This document shows positions 7,595 through 16,408 of a DNA stretch of 64,000 nucleotides, in pieces. The DNA comes from Natronorubrum sediminis (GTDB lineage: Archaea; Halobacteriota; Halobacteria; Halobacteriales; Natrialbaceae), in the NCBI RefSeq assembly GCF_900108095.1, contig NZ_FNWL01000002.1, forward strand, positions 850,748 to 914,747, read 5' to 3'. A program made the position numbers and the translations under genes. Within the stretch, counting starts at the first letter, position 1, and every line of letters starts with the position of its first letter. Under the pieces are notes generated by a model. The model did not search any database. It was not told the origin of the DNA and saw nothing but the letters and a program-made list of their open reading frames with translations.

Positions 7595-9553
7595 ATGTCA
7601 CTGGACAGCATCGACCGCGTCGCCGTCCTAGGCGCGGGCAACATGGGGCACGGAATTACCGAAGTGACCGCGATGGCCGGCTACGACGTCACGATGCGCG
7701 ACATCAAAGACGAGTTCGTCGACGACGGCTACGAGTCGATTGCCTGGAGCCTCGAGAAACTCGAGGAGAAGGAACTGATCGACGAGTCCGCCGACGACGT
7801 CCTCTCGCGCATCGACACGACGACCGACCTCGAGACGGCCGTCTCCGACGCCGACCTCGTGATCGAGGCCGCACCGGAGAACCTCGACTTGAAACACGAC
7901 ATCTTCACCGACTTAGAGGAGTTCTGTGACGGGGATACGCTGCTCGCGACGAACACCTCGAGTCTGCCGATTTCGGACATCGCGGAGGTCGTCGACACCT
8001 CCGAACGCGTCCTCGGCTTGCACTTTTTCAACCCGCCGGTCAAGATGGACCTCGTCGAGGTCATCTACGGCAACGACACGAGCGACGAGGCGGCCGAAGC
8101 GGGCTACGAGTGGGTCGAATCGATCGCCAAGACGCCGATTTACGTCCGCAAGGACGTTCGCGGCTTCGTCGTCAACACTATCGTCGGCCCATTCGGCGGC
8201 GAACCGGCGTTCATGGTCTCGGAAGGCGAAGCCGACATTCGACAGGCCGACGCCACGATGTCCCACGAGCGGGGCTACCCGATGGGGCCGTTCGAACTCG
8301 CCGACCTGACCGGCATCGACGTCGGCTACCACGTCCGCAAGGAGGGTGGCTCGCCCATTCCGTCGATCACCGAGGAGAAAGTCGAGGCCGAAGAACTCGG
8401 CCAGAAAACCGGAAAAGGATTCTACGACTACGAAGACGGCGACGGCGCGGACTACCAGCCCGACGACGCGGGCGGCTTCGACTGGCTGCGCGTCGAAGCA
8501 CGCATGATCAACCGCGCGGCGTTCCTCGTCGGCGAGGACGTCGCCAAACCCGAAGAAGTTGACACCGGCGTCCAACTCGGTCTCGGCTTCCCCGAAGGGA
8601 TCTGCCGACGCGCCGACAAGATCGGGCTCGACGAAGTCCTCGAGAAACTCGAGACCCTCTACGAGGAGACCGGCTCCGATCGATTCGAGCCACACCCCTA
8701 CCTCGAAGAACTCGTCGAGGACGGGAAGACCGGCGAGGACGCCGGCGAAGGCTTCTATGAGTACGACGCCGACGACGGTGGCTTCGACTCCTATCACAAC
8801 ATCAACGTCGAACTCGCAGACGGTGTCCTGGAGGTCGAACTCGATCGACCGTCGCGCATGAACGCACTCTCGGAGGACCTCCTCTCCGAAGTCGACGACC
8901 TGTTCTCGAGCGTCGACACAGACGAGGTTCGCTGTGCGACGATCGAAGGCGCAGGCGACCGCGCCTTTTCGGCCGGTGCCGACGTCAGCGGGTTCTCGAG
9001 TGCGAACCCGACGGACCTGATGGATGTCTCCCAGGCCTTCGAGACGGTCAACGAGTTCCCACGGCCCGTCCTCGCCAAGATCGATGGCTTCTGTCTCGGC
9101 GGCGGCCTCGAACTCGCGTTAGCCTGTGACCTTCGCGTCGCGACCGACCGCTCCGAGTTCGGTGCACCCGAGATCAACCTCGGATTGATTCCCGGCGCCG
9201 GTGGGACGCAGCGACTCACGCGCATCCTCGGCGAGACGCGTGCGAAGGAACTGGTCTTCCGTGGCACCCACATCGACGCCGAGCGCGCCGAGGAGTGGGG
9301 CCTGATCAACCGCGCCGTCGACCGCGAGGCGTTCGACGACACCGTCGAGGAGTTCGTCTCCGACCTCGCCGGCGGCCCGCCGATCGCACTCAAGATCGCC
9401 AAACAGGTCATGAACGAGGGCCAGGACGCCAGTATCGACGCCGCACTCGCGATGGAGAGTCAAGGCTTTGGCCTGCTCACGAGCACGGAAGACGTTCTCG
9501 AAGGGACGATGGCGTTCGCCGAAGACCGAGAACCCGAGTTCGAAGGGAAGTAA
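7595..9553 (+). CDS. Bifunctional 3-hydroxyacyl-CoA dehydrogenase / enoyl-CoA hydratase
   Basis: A 652-residue fusion. The N-terminal half is the NAD-dependent 3-hydroxyacyl-CoA dehydrogenase: Rossmann loop GAGNMGHG (13-20), LHFFNPPVKMDLVE, then the two C-terminal helical domains (KTGKGFYDYEDGDG). Residues about 395-652 form the enoyl-CoA hydratase: FSAGADVSGF, GFCLGGGLELALACDLR and the catalytic acid region GLIPGAGGTQRL. The order is the reverse of bacterial FadB, which is common for archaeal versions. It hydrates enoyl-CoA and oxidises the 3-hydroxyacyl-CoA, the middle steps of beta-oxidation, in the cytosol. ATG 7595 is preferred to GTG 7574 because the Rossmann fold starts there. The thioesterase begins 3 bases after the stop, so they are co-transcribed. 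Confidence 0.95.
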   Translation: MSLDSIDRVAVLGAGNMGHGITEVTAMAGYDVTMRDIKDEFVDDGYESIAWSLEKLEEKELIDESADDVLSRIDTTTDLETAVSDADLVIEAAPENLDLKHDIFTDLEEFCDGDTLLATNTSSLPISDIAEVVDTSERVLGLHFFNPPVKMDLVEVIYGNDTSDEAAEAGYEWVESIAKTPIYVRKDVRGFVVNTIVGPFGGEPAFMVSEGEADIRQADATMSHERGYPMGPFELADLTGIDVGYHVRKEGGSPIPSITEEKVEAEELGQKTGKGFYDYEDGDGADYQPDDAGGFDWLRVEARMINRAAFLVGEDVAKPEEVDTGVQLGLGFPEGICRRADKIGLDEVLEKLETLYEETGSDRFEPHPYLEELVEDGKTGEDAGEGFYEYDADDGGFDSYHNINVELADGVLEVELDRPSRMNALSEDLLSEVDDLFSSVDTDEVRCATIEGAGDRAFSAGADVSGFSSANPTDLMDVSQAFETVNEFPRPVLAKIDGFCLGGGLELALACDLRVATDRSEFGAPEINLGLIPGAGGTQRLTRILGETRAKELVFRGTHIDAERAEEWGLINRAVDREAFDDTVEEFVSDLAGGPPIALKIAKQVMNEGQDASIDAALAMESQGFGLLTSTEDVLEGTMAFAEDREPEFEGK

Positions 9554-9556
9554 CAC

Positions 9557-10012
9557 ATGACCACACTGGACGACGCGACCGGTTGGCCCGAGTGGCGATC
9601 GTTCGTCGAGCGCCACGGTTACCTCTCGTGGCTCGATATCGACGCGGAGCACCTCGCTGACGGTCGTGCAGTCCTGACGATCGAACGCGACGAAGACTTC
9701 GAGAACCCGGTCGGAAACGACGGCTACGACCCGGTCCACGGCGGCATCGTCGCGACGTTGATCGACACCTCGAGTGCGTTCGCGCTCCGGACGACGTTCG
9801 ATAAACCGAACGAGACGCACCTGACGACGACGGATCTCAACGTCTCGTACCTTCGCCCGGCAACGGGGACGTTGCGCGCCGACGCGGAAGTCGTTCGTGT
9901 CGGTGGGTCGACAGGCGTGACGCAGGTTTCCGTTAGCGGTGCCGACGGAGAAGCGGCCGTCGGACGCACGACGTATCGGCTGTTTCGACCGAACGGCGAG
10001 ACGGACTCGTAG
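9557..10012 (+). CDS. PaaI-type hotdog thioesterase
   Basis: A 151-residue single hotdog-fold protein. HGGIVATLIDTSSAFA (about residues 61-76) is the characteristic helix of PaaI/YiaI-type acyl-CoA thioesterases, followed by the TTDLNVSYLRPA strand. These enzymes hydrolyse acyl- or phenylacyl-CoA, releasing CoA. It starts 3 bases after the bifunctional beta-oxidation enzyme, which implies that it removes stalled CoA esters in the same pathway. Convergent with the following regulator, with only 10 bases between. Confidence 0.88.
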   Translation: MTTLDDATGWPEWRSFVERHGYLSWLDIDAEHLADGRAVLTIERDEDFENPVGNDGYDPVHGGIVATLIDTSSAFALRTTFDKPNETHLTTTDLNVSYLRPATGTLRADAEVVRVGGSTGVTQVSVSGADGEAAVGRTTYRLFRPNGETDS

Positions 10013-10022
10013 GCGAGTCGCT

Positions 10023-10538
10023 TTACTCGCCGCGTAAGTCTTTGTAGATTTGCGGATCAGTCTGGAACTTCAACACGTTGTGGACCGACGAGTTTCGGAT
10101 GTTCGCGATGACGTCCCCGTGTTCTTTGTAGCAGTCGTGGATCCACTTCGAGACCTCCTGTCGGCCACGAAACATCATGACCGTCTTCCACTGGTACTCG
10201 CCGTCAGAGAGGAAGAAAAACAGCGTGTGCTTATCGCTCTCGATGTACTCCATCGCATCTCGCCAGCCCTCGGCGAAGTGTTCGGTGTTGAACTTGAACT
10301 CGAAGAGCGCGAAGGTGTAGTACTCTTCGTTCGGGATGATCGCCTCCCGAAACACGCCTTCGTCACGCATCCGACGAATCGATTCGCTGACGGTGACGTG
10401 TGAGACGTCGATATCGTACTCCTCTTTGAGGACGGACGTCAACTCCCTCGAGGAGAGTTGGGGGTCGTCCGAGAGTTCACAGAGGATAGCAATGTCACGG
10501 TCCTTGAAGTCCCAATTCGGTGGTTCAGTATCTGTCAT
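10023..10538 (-). CDS. Winged-helix (Lrp/AsnC-like) transcriptional regulator
   Basis: A 171-residue protein. Residues 12-65 form a winged helix: DRDIAILCELSDDPQLSSRELTSVL then VSHVTVSESIRRMRDEGV, the same arrangement as the DNA-binding half of Lrp-type proteins. The C-terminal 100 residues (Phe/Tyr-rich, FFFLSDGEYQWKTVMMF) do not show the classical RAM ligand motif clearly, so the effector is unknown. Its tail-to-tail placement with the beta-oxidation pair suggests, but does not show, that it controls fatty-acid genes. Close homologues are common in haloarchaea. Confidence 0.75.
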   Translation of the reverse strand: MTDTEPPNWDFKDRDIAILCELSDDPQLSSRELTSVLKEEYDIDVSHVTVSESIRRMRDEGVFREAIIPNEEYYTFALFEFKFNTEHFAEGWRDAMEYIESDKHTLFFFLSDGEYQWKTVMMFRGRQEVSKWIHDCYKEHGDVIANIRNSSVHNVLKFQTDPQIYKDLRGE

Positions 10539-10835
10539 AGTGGGTATAGTTTTCGCGTTCGAAGTGCGTCGTATGCCCGTGGGAAGTCGGGTCGGAAACT
10601 CCGGTCACGTCGTACTCAGGTGAGAACGGCAAGCATCTGCCGATACTCCGACACTGAGTGGCGCTGTTTCGCAGTCCCCGCGACAACGTACTCCCCGTTT
10701 CGTTTCCAAGATAAAGGTTGTTTGGGAGAACGCTACCGCTGTTAAGCGGACAAACGGATCGCGCCTAGACACGGTGACTGAAATAGAACGGCCTCGGCGG
10801 CGATCAGAAGACGTGGCGAACTACCGATATGTCGA

Positions 10836-13682
10836 CTATTCGTCACTCGAGCCGGTCGCAATGTCGGGCAACGACTGTTCGCCGATTTCCTCGAGTACGT
10901 GGTCGTGAAACGCCTGCAACGCGGCGCTCTCGTCTTCTGCCAGGACGACGTCACTCGCCGACAGCGTCGCCAGACCGAACGCCCGAGGTGAGGGTGAATC
11001 GAAGAGGTGGCGCTCGACGGAGAGGTCTCCGGACTCGAGCGCAGCGACGACCGACTCGATCATTTCCACGTCGAGTTTGTCTTCGAGGATTTCACGGTAG
11101 GTCTCTTCGATGACGGCGAAGTTCTCGAGGTCTGTCGCGAAACCGAGGAGCATCTCACTCGAGACTTGTTGTTCGCTAGCCGATTTCTCGTAGCCCTTGT
11201 ACCGTTTGAGGATCATCAGCGCACGCGTCGCGTTGATGCGGAAGTATCGCTGGAGGAGGTCGGTGTCAGCGAGCGACGCTCGCAGATCCTCGCGAACGGC
11301 ATCGGCCGCGAGGTCGTCGATGATGCCCTCGATGTCGACTTTCCGGTTGAGCGGCATCGAGAGGACGAAGCCGTTGTCGGCGACGGCGACGCGAACGTTG
11401 GCGGTCGCCTCCTGTGCACAGCGGTAGGCGAGCAGGCGCGAGAAGCCGTCGTTGAACTGCCTGCCGTACAGCGAGTGGACGTAGTAGTGGCGCTCGTACT
11501 CATCACGGTCGCGGACGACTTCGATAGCGAGGCGCTCGCTCGTGCTAATGCTTTCAGGTCCGGCGTATCTGAGTTGGTGTTCGAAGAGTCGGGCGAGCGC
11601 GCGGACGCTGTCGTCGTCGAGAGGGAGGTCGCGAAGCCACGCGCGGACTCGAGGGGGCCCACCGTCCCCGTAGTGCTCGAGCAGGGTCTCCTGGAAGGTG
11701 AGCATCTTCCGGCCGAGGTCGGGCGAGAGCGGCAGTCGTTCGGAGAACCAGGAGGGGACGGTCGGTCGCGCGCTCGTGTGGTCGACGTACACCTTCGAGC
11801 CGCGTCGGTACCGGTACTCGAAGTGGTCGCCGCCGAGGACGAAGACGTCGCCTTTCTCGAGCGTATCGAGGTAGTTCTCGTCGAGTTGGCCGACCCATTC
11901 GTCGCCGGCGCGGGTGAACACCTCGCAGGTGAACGAGTCCGGAATGGTGCCGATGTTGGTCATGTAGATGACGCGCGCTAATCGGCCTCGCTTACCGATC
12001 AGCGTCTCGCCGACGGGATACTTTTCGTAGTGGTGTTCGCCGTCGGGTGGATCGTTCTCGTCGCGCCAAATTTTTGCGTAGACGTTGCGATCCTCGAGAC
12101 CGCCGTATTCGGCGGTGAGGTACCTGACGAGGGACTGCCACTTTTCGTCGTCGTAGTTTCGATACGGGTACGCGCGCCGTAGAATCGACTTGACTTCGGT
12201 TTCGGGACGGATCTCGGCGATAGCCATCCCGTAGACGTGCTGGGCGGCGACGTCGTGTGCGTTCTCGGGGATCGACACCGAGTCGACGAATCCCGCCTCG
12301 GCCGTCTGGAGCATTACCGCACACTCGAGGAGTTCGTCCCGGTCGAGGGCGATCACCCGGCCGGTCACGGTCTGGCCGACGCGGTGGCCTGCACGACCGA
12401 CGCGCTGGAGCAACGAGGCGACCGATTTGGGCGAACCGACCTGCACGACGAGGTCGACGTGGGGCATGTCGATTCCCAACTCGAGGCTCGTCGAGGTCGT
12501 CACCACGTCGAGTTCGCCCGTTTTGAGTCGCGCTTCGACGTCCTGTCTGACCTCCTTCGAGAGACTACCGTGGTGACAGCCGGAGTTCGCTTCGTCGTAG
12601 TCGGAGAAGGTCTCGCGGAGATTGTGCAGGACTCGTTCGGCACCGGATCGGGTGTTCGTGAAAACGATCGTGTTCGTGTGTTCTTGAATGTGCTCGTGGA
12701 GCAGTCGGTAGAATCGCTCCTGGACCACCTCTCGGGACGTGTTGATCAGGTCGTCCGTCGGACACTCGAGTTCCACGTCGAACTCGCGCGCAAAGCGGGC
12801 GTCGACGATCTCGTAGGGACGGTGAACGGGACCGTCTCCGTCAGCAGTAGCTTCGTCAGCAGTATCACTGTCACCCTCGCCATCACCGTTACCGACTCGC
12901 GGGTCGTCACAACCGACCAGAAATTCCGCGACCTCCGAGAGCGGGTCGATAGTTGCCGAGCACCCGATTCGAGTGATCTCGTCGTCGGCCAGTGCCTCGA
13001 GTCGCTCGAGGCTCACCGAAAGGTGGGTTCCACGTTTCCCCGACGCCAGCGCGTGGATCTCGTCGACGATGACGTACTCGATAGTGCGGAGTTTCTCGCG
13101 GAATTTCGGCGAGTTGAGGAGAATCGCGAGCGTCTCGGGTGTCGTGTTGAGGATGTGTGGCGTCTCCTCGAGCATCTGCTGGCGTTCGTAAGACGTCGTG
13201 TCACCGTGGCGAATCGCGTGGCGAATCTCGCCCATCTCCGCGTCGTCGTCTCGTCCCTCGATGATCGACTCGATTCCCTCGAGAGGAACCTCGAGATTTC
13301 GGTGGATATCGTTCGCGAGGGATTTGAGCGGCGAGACGTACAGACAGTAGACGGAGTTCTCGAGGCCGTCAGCAGACTCTCTGTCCCGCCGGTACAGTTC
13401 GTCGATGATCGAACAGAAACTGGCCAGCGTCTTCCCGCTGCCAGTTGGCGCACAGATCAAGGTGTTGGTCCCGTCGTGAATCTTCGGAATCGCCCCTCGT
13501 TGGGGCGGCGTGAAGAAGCCGTCATTTTCGGGGACGAACTCCCCGAACTCCTCGAGCCACCACTCTTGGACCGCTGGCTCGAGGCGATCGAAGACGTCGT
13601 GGTCCTCGATGACGACATCGTCGGGGTCGAAAGGGAGGGCGTCGTCACCGACCGGCAACTCGCGGCCGTCGGTTCGACTCAT
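10836..13682 (-). CDS. lhr: Lhr-type superfamily 2 DNA/RNA helicase
   Basis: A 948-residue helicase. Walker A APTGSGKT is at residues 78-85, motif II is VDEIHAL with the Lhr-specific continuation ASGKRGTHLSVSLERL, and motif VI is QRVGRAGHRVG. After the two RecA domains come a winged helix and the beta-barrel-like Lhr core domain (TIPDSFTCEVF, VLGGDHFEYRY). Lhr proteins translocate 3'-5' on single-stranded DNA and act in repair; the exact substrate in haloarchaea is not settled. An acidic insertion of about 25 residues (GNGDGEGDSDTADEATADGD region) between motifs is not conserved in other organisms as far as I know. The start is ATG 13682, which removes a short non-conserved N-terminal extension. 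Confidence 0.92.
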   Translation of the reverse strand: MSRTDGRELPVGDDALPFDPDDVVIEDHDVFDRLEPAVQEWWLEEFGEFVPENDGFFTPPQRGAIPKIHDGTNTLICAPTGSGKTLASFCSIIDELYRRDRESADGLENSVYCLYVSPLKSLANDIHRNLEVPLEGIESIIEGRDDDAEMGEIRHAIRHGDTTSYERQQMLEETPHILNTTPETLAILLNSPKFREKLRTIEYVIVDEIHALASGKRGTHLSVSLERLEALADDEITRIGCSATIDPLSEVAEFLVGCDDPRVGNGDGEGDSDTADEATADGDGPVHRPYEIVDARFAREFDVELECPTDDLINTSREVVQERFYRLLHEHIQEHTNTIVFTNTRSGAERVLHNLRETFSDYDEANSGCHHGSLSKEVRQDVEARLKTGELDVVTTSTSLELGIDMPHVDLVVQVGSPKSVASLLQRVGRAGHRVGQTVTGRVIALDRDELLECAVMLQTAEAGFVDSVSIPENAHDVAAQHVYGMAIAEIRPETEVKSILRRAYPYRNYDDEKWQSLVRYLTAEYGGLEDRNVYAKIWRDENDPPDGEHHYEKYPVGETLIGKRGRLARVIYMTNIGTIPDSFTCEVFTRAGDEWVGQLDENYLDTLEKGDVFVLGGDHFEYRYRRGSKVYVDHTSARPTVPSWFSERLPLSPDLGRKMLTFQETLLEHYGDGGPPRVRAWLRDLPLDDDSVRALARLFEHQLRYAGPESISTSERLAIEVVRDRDEYERHYYVHSLYGRQFNDGFSRLLAYRCAQEATANVRVAVADNGFVLSMPLNRKVDIEGIIDDLAADAVREDLRASLADTDLLQRYFRINATRALMILKRYKGYEKSASEQQVSSEMLLGFATDLENFAVIEETYREILEDKLDVEMIESVVAALESGDLSVERHLFDSPSPRAFGLATLSASDVVLAEDESAALQAFHDHVLEEIGEQSLPDIATGSSDE

Positions 13683-13868
13683 TGTCCTCGTCTCGGGGGG
13701 CGGCGTGTAAGAGGGTTTGCCCACCGTAGTGAAAGTGATGGCGCGAGGATCGCGTGCGCAAGAGGGTCGAACGAACTGCGGCGGTCGGCGTCTACCGGTG
13801 GCCGAGCGTACACCCGGCCCGCGTCCTTCCGTCGCAACTGCCGTCTCGAGTCCGGTGTGAGTCGCACT

Positions 13869-14123
13869 TCAGAGCAACGCAGCGACGATGGCGATCACCA
13901 GAAACGCGTGCCAGACGACCGCCGCGACCTTGACCTGCGCGGACGTGACCGGACTCGGTGGATTCCGAAACATCGCCTCGTAGACGAACACCGTCGCTAC
14001 GACGGAGCCGCCGGCGACACCCGTCGAGATCGCGACGGACGTTACGACACCGATCGCGACCCCGAGGGCCAGACTGCCCGCGATGGCCAACAGGAGCTTG
14101 TCGTAGTACTCGAGCGAGGCCAT
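13869..14123 (-). CDS. Small membrane protein, unknown function
   Basis: An 84-residue protein with three predicted membrane helices (about 8-28, 31-51 and 63-84) separated by EAMFRNPPSP and a short SAQVKVAAVVWH segment. There is no recognisable domain. The ATG at 14123 is chosen because an upstream in-frame start would add non-hydrophobic sequence that overlaps the promoter. It lies between the helicase and the alcohol dehydrogenase on the same strand with modest gaps; no functional link is evident. Confidence 0.7.
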   Translation of the reverse strand: MASLEYYDKLLLAIAGSLALGVAIGVVTSVAISTGVAGGSVVATVFVYEAMFRNPPSPVTSAQVKVAAVVWHAFLVIAIVAALL

Positions 14124-14201
14124 GTGAGTAGCTACGGGCTCGATATCGAAAACACCTCGTATACCTCTCGAAACCAGGGACACTGCTGCGTGCGTGATCG
14201 T

Positions 14202-15287
14202 TCAAAACGACGTGACGACTTCGACGCCCCGAGTTTCGTAGTCCGTCATCGCCGCGAGTCGCTCGGAGACCTCTTCGAGGGCGACGCGGCGAGTGACCAG
14301 CCGTTCGGGCTCAAGGATGCTCGCGTCGATCATCCGAAGGAGTTCGTCGTAGCGCGAGGGCGGCATTCCCCGGGACCCGACGATAGTAACGTCCCAGCGC
14401 GTCACGTCGTCGATTGGTAGGGATACCTCACCTCGCTCAGCAGCCGTCGTCAACCCGATCTGGACGTGCGTGCCTCGGATCCGAAGACACTCGAGGCTGT
14501 TTCGACACGTCTCGGCACGCCCGAGTGCATCGACGGAGACGTGTGCCCCGTGTGCTGTGCTCTCTTCGATTGCAGCCGGAACCGAAGCCGGCCCATCCGT
14601 GGCTCCGTCCTCGAGTGCCGACGCGTCGATCGTTTCCGCCGCGCCGAGGTCACTCGCCATCGACAGTGGTTCCTCGCGAACATCAACGGCGATCACCCGC
14701 GCGCCGAGCGCGCTCGCAATTTGGACGCCGGCCAATCCGAGGCCGCCACAGCCGTGGACGGCCACCCAGTCCCCCGCGTCGATATCGGCCCGGTGAGCGA
14801 GCGCGTGAAACGCCGTCACGTACCGACACCCTAGGGCCGCGACGGCCTCCGCGGAGACACCATCCGGCAGCGTCACGACGTTGAAATCGGCGTGTGGAAC
14901 GTGGATCTGCTCCGCGAATGCACCGGGGGCGCTCGATTCGAATCCGAGCGCATAGCCGTCCTCGCAAACGTTTCCGTGGCCGTTTCGACACTGGTAGCAC
15001 GATCCCTCGCCGAGGTTGAACGGAACGGCAACGCGCTCGCCGACCTCGAGCGTGTTGACTCGCGCTCCGACTCGCGCGACGCGTCCGGCGGGTTCGTGGC
15101 CCAGAATCTGGCCGATCGGGACCTGGTCGTCGGCCCACTCGCCGTGGCCCTGCCAGGCGTGCCAGTCGCTTCGACAGATGCCACAGGCCTCGACGTCGAC
15201 GATCACGCCGTGGGGGTCTAGCTCCGGTTCGGCGACCGACTCGATGGACAGGTGCTCACCGTAGGCCTCGAGTACTGCTGCTCGCAT
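14202..15287 (-). CDS. Zinc-dependent alcohol dehydrogenase (MDR superfamily)
   Basis: A 361-residue medium-chain dehydrogenase. Catalytic zinc ligands are Cys38 (GICRSDW) and His64-Glu65 (GHEPAG); the Rossmann loop is GCGGLGLAGVQ. It oxidises alcohols or polyols with NAD(P) in the cytosol; the substrate is unknown. Odd point: the structural-zinc lobe has Cys97, Cys100 and Cys108, while the position where the first of the four cysteines should be is Glu94 (NLGEGSCYQC), so this zinc site is either altered or absent. Convergent or parallel neighbours give no pathway clue. Confidence 0.9.
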   Translation of the reverse strand: MRAAVLEAYGEHLSIESVAEPELDPHGVIVDVEACGICRSDWHAWQGHGEWADDQVPIGQILGHEPAGRVARVGARVNTLEVGERVAVPFNLGEGSCYQCRNGHGNVCEDGYALGFESSAPGAFAEQIHVPHADFNVVTLPDGVSAEAVAALGCRYVTAFHALAHRADIDAGDWVAVHGCGGLGLAGVQIASALGARVIAVDVREEPLSMASDLGAAETIDASALEDGATDGPASVPAAIEESTAHGAHVSVDALGRAETCRNSLECLRIRGTHVQIGLTTAAERGEVSLPIDDVTRWDVTIVGSRGMPPSRYDELLRMIDASILEPERLVTRRVALEEVSERLAAMTDYETRGVEVVTSF

Positions 15288-15403
15288 ACCGTCTGTGAGG
15301 AGTGGCGGGGTGGTAATAGCTCTGGAGCAAGAGTGCTTGAGCGCCCCCCGAACTCGCGGTCGAAGCAGCTAGCCTTATCGGAGCGGCCGTCCGAAAGGCC
15401 AGT

Positions 15404-16138
15404 ATGCGCGTCACCTTTCTCGGAAGCGGCAGTGCGATGCCGACGGGCGAACGGTTTCAGACTGGCATTCTCGTCCAGGAAGACGGAAGAACCCTTCTCG
15501 TCGACTGTGGCTCCGGTGTGCTTCATCGACTCCAGCAATCCGGCGTCGGCTACGAGAGCGTCTCGAGCGTCCTCCTGACACACCACCACCTGGATCACGT
15601 CGCGGATCTGCTCCCGCTCATGAAAGCTCGCTGGCTGGCCGGCGAAGAACACCTCGAGGTCGTCGGCCCGCAGGGAACGAAATCGTTGCTCGACGACCTC
15701 CTGAACGTCCACGAGTACATGCAAGGCAAACTTGATTTGCAGGTACGGGAGATCGTTCCCGGCGAGTTTTCGGTCGCCGGGTTCGACGTCTCGGCGTACG
15801 AAACCCGCCACTCGCTGCCGTGTCTGGCCTACCGCTTTGGCGATCTGTTCACATTCAGCGGCGACACCGAAGCGTTCTCCGGGCTCGCGAACTTCGCCGA
15901 AGGATCGGCGATCCTCGCACACGACTGTTCGTTCCCCGACGACGTCGACGTCTCGAACCACCCGACGCCGGAGACGCTCGGCAAAGCTCTGGCTGGCCGC
16001 GAAATCGGTCGCGTCTACCTGACACACCTCTACCCGCACACGGACGGTCGCCACGACGAGATGCTCGAGTCGATTGGTGCCCACTACGACGGCGACGTCC
16101 GCTTCGCATCGGATCTCAAAACGATCTCTATCGACTGA
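15404..16138 (+). CDS. MBL-fold hydrolase, RNase Z-like
   Basis: A 244-residue metallo-beta-lactamase-fold protein. The signature HHHLDH (60-65, HxHxDH), the later SGDTEAF aspartate and the C-terminal THLYPH histidine give the two-zinc site. The short N-terminus (FLGSGSAMPTGERFQTG) is the RNase Z/ElaC style opening, but the exosite typical of tRNase Z is not obvious, so it may be a different phosphodiesterase. A TATA-like CCTTAT lies 30 bases upstream of ATG 15404, giving a nearly leaderless message. Confidence 0.85.
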   Translation: MRVTFLGSGSAMPTGERFQTGILVQEDGRTLLVDCGSGVLHRLQQSGVGYESVSSVLLTHHHLDHVADLLPLMKARWLAGEEHLEVVGPQGTKSLLDDLLNVHEYMQGKLDLQVREIVPGEFSVAGFDVSAYETRHSLPCLAYRFGDLFTFSGDTEAFSGLANFAEGSAILAHDCSFPDDVDVSNHPTPETLGKALAGREIGRVYLTHLYPHTDGRHDEMLESIGAHYDGDVRFASDLKTISID

Positions 16139-16360
16139 CAGTTGGTCACGTTCGGTCAGCGAACCGTTCACACGTCTCAGTCGAAACAGGAAGCAGGCGA
16201 CTCGTTTGACTAAAATAGCACGAACAGTCGGTTTTGAATCGTATTTCAGCAAAACCAGGGAGTGATACCATCACGACCCCTACCTATGGTAATTAAACAC
16301 ACCCTGATGCAGAGATCCGAACAAGTTTATAGCGGTAGTTTGTAGGATCATAACAACAAA

Positions 16361-16408
16361 ATGGTTCCCTGTATTCAGCTGACGTGTTTCACAGAGGTGG
16401 GTGGATGA
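16361..16408 (+). CDS. Possible 15-codon leader ORF overlapping the RND gene start
   Basis: ATG 16361 opens a 15-codon frame (MVPCIQLTCFTEVGG) that ends at TGA 16406-16408, sharing ATGA with the RND start at 16405. A TATA-like TTTATA at 16326-16331 places the probable transcription start just upstream of this ATG, and GAGGTG at 16394-16399 gives an SD for the downstream gene. It could be a translated leader that couples translation to the transporter, or merely a chance frame. There is no homology evidence. Confidence 0.35.
   Translation: MVPCIQLTCFTEVGG

Noticed and set aside
12237-14420. 727-codon plus-strand frame antisense to the Lhr helicase
   Set aside because: Same GC artefact; the helicase in the other strand has full motifs.
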